From Muribaculaceae bacterium (GTDB lineage Bacteria > Bacteroidota > Bacteroidia > Bacteroidales > Muribaculaceae): a stretch of DNA of 19,598 nt. The translations under genes and the position numbers were made by a program. How positions within the stretch are numbered: the stretch's first letter is position 1; every line of letters starts with the position of its first letter. Location of the stretch: positions 1 through 19,598 of the forward strand of contig VSPM01000051.1 in the NCBI GenBank assembly GCA_009775365.1, written 5' to 3'. Shown in pieces: positions 15,703-19,598 of this stretch. The notes under the pieces were generated by a model that did no database searches, was not told where the DNA came from, and was given only the letters and a program-made list of their open reading frames with translations.

Positions 15703-15742
15703 TCATTCCGCAATCAGAAAAACTCGAATAATATCCTAAATC

Positions 15743-17728
15743 ATGAAAATAAAGGTTCTGGCGGCGTTGCTCGCGCTTGGATGCGCTGCACCGGCATTCG
15801 CCGCAGTCAATCAATTGGTGATTGAGCCAAATGCAAAGGGAGCAAGAATTCCCGACACAATGTATGGCCTTTTCTTTGAAGACATCAACTATGCGGCCGA
15901 CGGCGGCCTGTATGCAGAAAAGGTGAAGAATCGTTCATTTGACTTCACATATCCTCTCACCGGATGGAATGTGTTCGGAAAGGTAGAGGTGAGAAATGAC
16001 GGCCCGTTTGAAAAGAATCCGAATTATGTTCGCCTGTCGCCCGCAGGACATACCGACAAGCACACCGGCCTTGACAATGAAGGTTTCTTTGGAGTCAGTT
16101 TCGAGAAGGGTAAGGAATATCGCTTCTCAGTGTGGGCGAGAGTGCCCGACGGTGGTAAATCGAAAGTGCGTGTAGAGTTAGAAAATCCCGAGTCGATGGG
16201 TGAAGGCCAGGATATGTGCGCACAAGAGATAGAGATCTCAGGAAAAGAATGGAAGAAATATCAGGTGATGCTGAAACCTTCCGAGACTGTTTCAAAGGGT
16301 AAATTGCGCGTATTTCTGTGCAAGCCGGAAACAACTGTTGACCTTGAGCACCTTTCCCTTTTCCCCACAGACACATGGAAGGGTCGTGAGAACGGATTGA
16401 GAAAAGACCTCGTGCAGAAACTTGCCGGCCTCAAGCCGGGTGTGTTCCGTTTCCCCGGAGGCTGTATCGTAGAGGGAACAGACATGAACTCGCGCTATCA
16501 GTGGAAAAACACCGTTGGCCCTGTTGAGAACCGCCCTGTGAATGAAAACCGTTGGCATTATACATTCCGCCATCGCTTCTTCCCTGATTATTATCAGAGC
16601 TACGGCCTTGGATTCTATGAATATTTCCTTCTCAGCGAGGAGATTGGAGCAGAGCCTCTCCCTGTGCTGAATGTGGGTCTTGTATGCCAGTATCAGAACC
16701 GCGACAAGAATGCACACGCCTCTCTTGACGAACTTCAGCCCTTTATCGACGATGCTCTCGACCTCATAGAATTCGCCAACGGCCCTGTCGATTCAAAATG
16801 GGGCAAGCTACGTGCTGAAATGGGGCATCCGGAGCCATTCAACATGAAATTTATTGGCATTGGCAATGAGCAGTGGGGACCTGAATACCCTGCGCGCCTT
16901 GAGCCATTCATCAAAGCCATAAGGGCAAAATATCCCGATATGCAGATTGTGGGTTCATCCGGCCCCAATTCCGAAGGCGAGGATTTTGAATATCTTTGGC
17001 CTGAGATGAAAAGACTTAAAGCCGACCTTGTAGACGAACATTTCTATCGTCCCGAATCATGGTTTCTTGAGCAGGGAAACCGTTATGACAACTACGACCG
17101 CAAAGGCCCGAAAGTGTTTGCAGGAGAATATGCCTGCCACGGAAAAGGTAAGAAATGGAATCATTTCAACGCCGCGCTTCTTGAGGCTGCATTCATGACC
17201 GGGCTCGAACGTAATGCCGACATCGTGGAGATGGCCACATATGCGCCGCTCTTTGCCCACGTAGAGGGCTGGCAATGGCGCCCCGACATGATATGGTTTG
17301 ACAATTTCCGCTCCATGCCAACGGCAAGCTACTATGTGCAGCAGCTCTATTCAGTGAATAAAGGCGACCAGGTTGTGCCCTTGAAGATGAACGGCAAGCA
17401 GGTGGCCGGCAATGAAGACCAGAACGGCCTTTTCGCTTCGGCTGTGAAGGAAGACAACGGCGAGGTGATTGTGAAGGTGGCTAACACGGGCAACGCTCCG
17501 CAGGATCTTGCCATGGAGTTCAAGGGATTGAAAAAGAATCAGGGCTATACTTCGGTAGAGATCACAACTCTTCATTCCGACAATCCGGAGGCTGAGAACA
17601 CTCTCGACAATCAAGATATTGTGAAGCCTGTGACCACTACTGTGTCGATTCCTGTTTCCGATTTCAAAAACGCTCCGTGGAATGTGACAATCCCGGCAAA
17701 TACATTCGCAGTTTACCGCTTCAAATAA
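15743..17728 (+). CDS. GH51 alpha-L-arabinofuranosidase with inserted carbohydrate-binding module
   Basis: A 661-aa secreted glycosidase that removes terminal arabinofuranosyl units from arabinan or arabinoxylan by a retaining mechanism. A signal peptide ends near Ala20-Ala21. The start of the fold (MYGLFFEDINYAADGGLYAE) is followed by an insertion at about residues 60-205 resembling a CBM4/9-type beta-sandwich (GVSFEKGKEYRFSVWARV). The (beta/alpha)8 barrel then holds the acid/base Glu376 in GIGNEQWG and the nucleophile Glu462 in VFAGEYACH. A C-terminal beta domain ends the protein. This is the longer GH51 form usual in Bacteroidota. It is first in an operon, 9 nt before a second GH51 gene, with a promoter, activator-like repeats and a leader hairpin upstream. 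Confidence 0.93.
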   Translation: MKIKVLAALLALGCAAPAFAAVNQLVIEPNAKGARIPDTMYGLFFEDINYAADGGLYAEKVKNRSFDFTYPLTGWNVFGKVEVRNDGPFEKNPNYVRLSPAGHTDKHTGLDNEGFFGVSFEKGKEYRFSVWARVPDGGKSKVRVELENPESMGEGQDMCAQEIEISGKEWKKYQVMLKPSETVSKGKLRVFLCKPETTVDLEHLSLFPTDTWKGRENGLRKDLVQKLAGLKPGVFRFPGGCIVEGTDMNSRYQWKNTVGPVENRPVNENRWHYTFRHRFFPDYYQSYGLGFYEYFLLSEEIGAEPLPVLNVGLVCQYQNRDKNAHASLDELQPFIDDALDLIEFANGPVDSKWGKLRAEMGHPEPFNMKFIGIGNEQWGPEYPARLEPFIKAIRAKYPDMQIVGSSGPNSEGEDFEYLWPEMKRLKADLVDEHFYRPESWFLEQGNRYDNYDRKGPKVFAGEYACHGKGKKWNHFNAALLEAAFMTGLERNADIVEMATYAPLFAHVEGWQWRPDMIWFDNFRSMPTASYYVQQLYSVNKGDQVVPLKMNGKQVAGNEDQNGLFASAVKEDNGEVIVKVANTGNAPQDLAMEFKGLKKNQGYTSVEITTLHSDNPEAENTLDNQDIVKPVTTTVSIPVSDFKNAPWNVTIPANTFAVYRFK

Positions 17729-17737
17729 TAATTAAAT

Positions 17738-19279
17738 ATGAAAAAGACACTCAGCTTATTCGCCCTCTCTCTTCTCGGCTCTATGCCGTCATTGGCCGCC
17801 AACGAGGCCACAGTAGTGCTTCAACCTTCTGAGGAAAGCCCCATAATCGTTAAAGAAATATATGGCCAGTTTGCCGAGCATCTCGGCACCTGCATCTATG
17901 GCGGCCTCTGGGTTGGCCCGGAATCGCCGATTCCCAACACCAACGGCTATCGCAACGACGTGCTAAACGCTCTGAAGGATCTTCATATCCCGGTGCTTCG
18001 CTGGCCGGGCGGATGTTTCGCCGACGAATATCACTGGATGGATGGAATCGGCCCCAAGGAGAATCGTCCGCGCATGGTCAATAACAACTGGGGAGGAACA
18101 GTAGAAGACAATTCTTTTGGCACCCACGATTTCTTCAATCTTTGTGAAATGCTCGGCTGTGAGCCTTATCTGAGCGGAAATGTGGGCAGCGGCACTGTAG
18201 AGGAGCTGGCAAAGTGGGTGGAATATATCACTGCCGAAGATGGGCCTATGGCCAAACTGCGCAAGGAGAACGGACGCGAGAAGCCATGGCATCTCAAATA
18301 TCTCGGCGTGGGTAACGAAAGCTGGGGATGCGGCGGCAACTTCACTCCCGAATATTATGCCGACGTTTATCGCCGCTATCAGACATATTGCCGCAATTTC
18401 AATGGCAACCGTCTGTATAAAATCGCTTCCGGAGCCAGCGACTACGACTACAACTGGACAGAGGTGATGATGAAAAACGCCGGGCATCATATGGACGGCA
18501 TATCCCTCCACTACTACACTGCGCTCGGATGGTCGGGCAACAAGGGCTCTGCAATCAACTTCAATGAGGAGGATTATTACTGGACTCTCGGGAAGTGTCT
18601 TGAAGTGGGAGATGTTGTGAAGCGCCATTGCCAGATTATGGACAAGTATGACCCCAATAAGCGTGTAGGCCTGCTTGTTGACGAATGGGGCACATGGTTT
18701 GACGAAGAGCCGGGCACCGTGCCGGGCCACCTCTATCAGCAGAACACACTTCGCGACGCTATGGTGGCTGCCTTGAGCCTCAACACGTTCCATACATTCA
18801 CCGATCGTGTGAAAATGACCAATATCGCGCAGATTGCCAATGTGCTTCAGTCGATGGTGCTCACGAAGGATGCCCAGATGGTGCTTACCCCTACATACTA
18901 TGTGTTTAAGATGTATGTGCCTCATCAGGATGCAAAGCTTCTTCCCCTCAATGTTGCCACTCCTGTGATCAAGGCCCGCGACGGACGCGACGTGCCTGTG
19001 GTAAGCGCGACTGCTTCGGTTAAAAACGGTGTGACCACAATATCTTTGGTTAACACCGACCTCAACGAGGAGGCAAAAGTGACTGTAGACCTTGCCGGCG
19101 TATCTGCAAGGAAGGTGTCGGGCGAGATTCTGACTGCGGCGTCTATGAATGATTATAACGACTTCGGACAGCCGGAGAAAGTCACTCTCAAATCATTCGA
19201 CAAAGGCTGGCAGGTAAACGGCGGTAAAATGACTGTCACACTTCCCGCAAAGAGCATTGTAACACTCTCACTTAAATAA
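17738..19279 (+). CDS. GH51 alpha-L-arabinofuranosidase, short form with signal peptide
   Basis: A 513-aa GH51 enzyme without the CBM insertion, resembling the classic AbfA type, which is usually cytoplasmic; here a clear signal peptide (MKKTLSLFALSLLGSMPSLA) directs it to the periplasm or beyond. The fold starts with IYGQFAEHLGTCIYGGLWVG, then VLRWPGGCFADEYHW. The acid/base is Glu194 in GVGNESWGCGG and the nucleophile is Glu316 in LLVDEWGTW. A C-terminal beta-sandwich closes the chain. It is clearly a different subfamily from its upstream neighbour, so the pair probably acts on different linkages or chain lengths of arabinan or arabinoxylan oligosaccharides. The 9-nt gap implies cotranscription. 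No SusC/SusD genes are visible; they may lie outside the window. Confidence 0.93.
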   Translation: MKKTLSLFALSLLGSMPSLAANEATVVLQPSEESPIIVKEIYGQFAEHLGTCIYGGLWVGPESPIPNTNGYRNDVLNALKDLHIPVLRWPGGCFADEYHWMDGIGPKENRPRMVNNNWGGTVEDNSFGTHDFFNLCEMLGCEPYLSGNVGSGTVEELAKWVEYITAEDGPMAKLRKENGREKPWHLKYLGVGNESWGCGGNFTPEYYADVYRRYQTYCRNFNGNRLYKIASGASDYDYNWTEVMMKNAGHHMDGISLHYYTALGWSGNKGSAINFNEEDYYWTLGKCLEVGDVVKRHCQIMDKYDPNKRVGLLVDEWGTWFDEEPGTVPGHLYQQNTLRDAMVAALSLNTFHTFTDRVKMTNIAQIANVLQSMVLTKDAQMVLTPTYYVFKMYVPHQDAKLLPLNVATPVIKARDGRDVPVVSATASVKNGVTTISLVNTDLNEEAKVTVDLAGVSARKVSGEILTAASMNDYNDFGQPEKVTLKSFDKGWQVNGGKMTVTLPAKSIVTLSLK

Positions 19280-19309
19280 GTAAAAATTGGTAAAGGATTG
19301 TTTTTAGGA

Positions 19310-19368
19310 AGATACTCCACGGTTCATGGATAGCCTCAGCCGTCATGGGCGGCAGGCTTTTCGTATCT
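19310..19368 (+). ncRNA. Possible three-way-junction RNA element
   Basis: AGATAC (19310-19315) pairs with GTATCT (19363-19368) and encloses two hairpins. The first is TCCA/TGGA (19316-19319, 19327-19330). The second is GCCT/AGGC (19333-19336, 19354-19357), continuing past a 2-nt bulge into GCCG/CGGC (19339-19342, 19350-19353). The second hairpin is followed by TTTT, so it might simply be a first terminator of the GH51 operon. As a whole it could be a structured 3' UTR or a small RNA ending at the strong terminator. No matching known RNA family comes to mind. Confidence 0.35.
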
Positions 19369-19370
19369 CT

Positions 19371-19404
19371 AAAACCGCCGGGCTCAAAAGTCCGGCGGTT
19401 TTTT
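19371..19404 (+). terminator. Strong rho-independent terminator after the GH51 operon
   Basis: CCGCCGG (19375-19381) pairs with CCGGCGG (19392-19398), flanked by AAAA and TTTTTT, so the 11-bp stem could work in both directions. It ends the arabinofuranosidase transcript. Confidence 0.9.
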
Positions 19405-19440
19405 GTGAAATAAAATGGCATATTGATAAATTAGGGATAT

Positions 19441-19459
19441 TCAGTTAATGGCTAACTGA
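19441..19459. promoter_or_regulatory. Operator-like inverted repeat
   Basis: TCAGTTA (19441-19447) and TAACTGA (19453-19459) form perfect 7-bp arms with a 5-bp spacer, ending 3 bp before the -33 TTTG of the next promoter. The position suits a transcription regulator. Confidence 0.45.
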
Positions 19460-19462
19460 TTA

Positions 19463-19494
19463 TTTGGCAGAGTTATAGATATTTTGTAACTTTA
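19463..19494 (+). promoter_or_regulatory. Promoter for the gene right of the window
   Basis: TTTG (19463-19466) and TAACTTTA (19487-19494, one mismatch to TAnnTTTG) are separated by 20 nt. Transcription would begin near 19500, just at the leader hairpin. Confidence 0.5.
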
Positions 19495-19500
19495 CAACAA

Positions 19501-19525
19501 ACCCCCGATGGATCCATCACGGGGT
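19501..19525 (+). promoter_or_regulatory. Leader hairpin with a perfect 12-bp palindrome
   Basis: ACCCC (19501-19505) pairs with GGGGT (19521-19525), enclosing the palindrome GATGGATCCATC (19507-19518). It falls at the predicted 5' end of the rightward transcript. As DNA it could be a regulator site; as RNA, a protective or attenuating hairpin. Confidence 0.45.
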
Positions 19526-19569
19526 ACAACCGTCCGCGATAGCGTATTTAAGCTTGTCTGTAAAGTTCC

Positions 19570-19577
19570 TAACTTTG
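19570..19577 (+). promoter_or_regulatory. Second candidate -7 box near the right edge
   Basis: TAACTTTG is an exact -7 match, with TTTA (19547-19550) 19 nt upstream as an imperfect -33. An ATG at 19594 could be the start of the next gene, but only five bases of it are in the window. Confidence 0.4.
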
Positions 19578-19598
19578 CCATAAAATTTGAATTATGGA

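Noticed and set aside
17963..18925. Minus-strand open frame of 320 codons opposite the second GH51 gene
   Set aside because: It is rich in His and Ile repeats typical of antisense translation, and the plus strand has full catalytic motifs of GH51.

Overview
The window looks like chromosomal DNA from a gut-type member of the Bacteroidales, most like Muribaculaceae; the genus is not resolved. The evidence is a set of Bacteroidota promoters (TTTG about 20 bases before TAnnTTTG), the absence of clear Shine-Dalgarno sequences, a T9SS-like C-terminal tail on a secreted peptidase, and the protein families present: M6 and C69 peptidases, GH51 arabinofuranosidases and a DUF4143 ATPase.

Layout. Positions 1-330 are an AT-rich non-coding stretch with three hairpins plus the terminator of the next gene. 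A secreted M6 metalloprotease (minus strand) diverges from a C69 dipeptidase (plus strand). The dipeptidase is followed closely by an ABC-2 exporter pair (ATPase and permease). Next is an AT-rich Sau3AI/MutH-type restriction-modification cassette (6456-9879) ending in a strong terminator. Its endonuclease is split by a +1 frameshift at a run of eight T, while its C5-cytosine methyltransferase is intact and has a long C-terminal extension. A lipoprotein-like amidase follows and overlaps tail-to-tail with a minus-strand operon made of an LTA-synthase-like transferase and an MFS transporter.

A minus-strand ATPase with a DUF4143 nuclease-like domain occupies 14092-15390. Directly upstream of it are six degenerate tandem repeats of exactly 23 bp, the nearest overlapping the predicted -33 box. 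This is the most unusual structure in the window. Two further TTRTCCAC direct repeats, 22 bp apart, lie between this array and the promoter of an arabinan/arabinoxylan-utilisation operon of two different GH51 alpha-L-arabinofuranosidases (15743-19279).

The window ends in non-coding DNA: a possible three-way-junction RNA with a strong terminator, then an inverted repeat, two candidate promoters and a leader hairpin for a gene that starts at or beyond the right edge.

Functionally, most of the window serves envelope and extracellular work (peptide digestion, export, cell wall turnover, envelope modification, arabinose release). Two insert-like genome-defence or accessory loci (the R-M cassette and the repeat-preceded ATPase) are embedded in it. 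All family assignments come from motifs read by eye; no database search was run.
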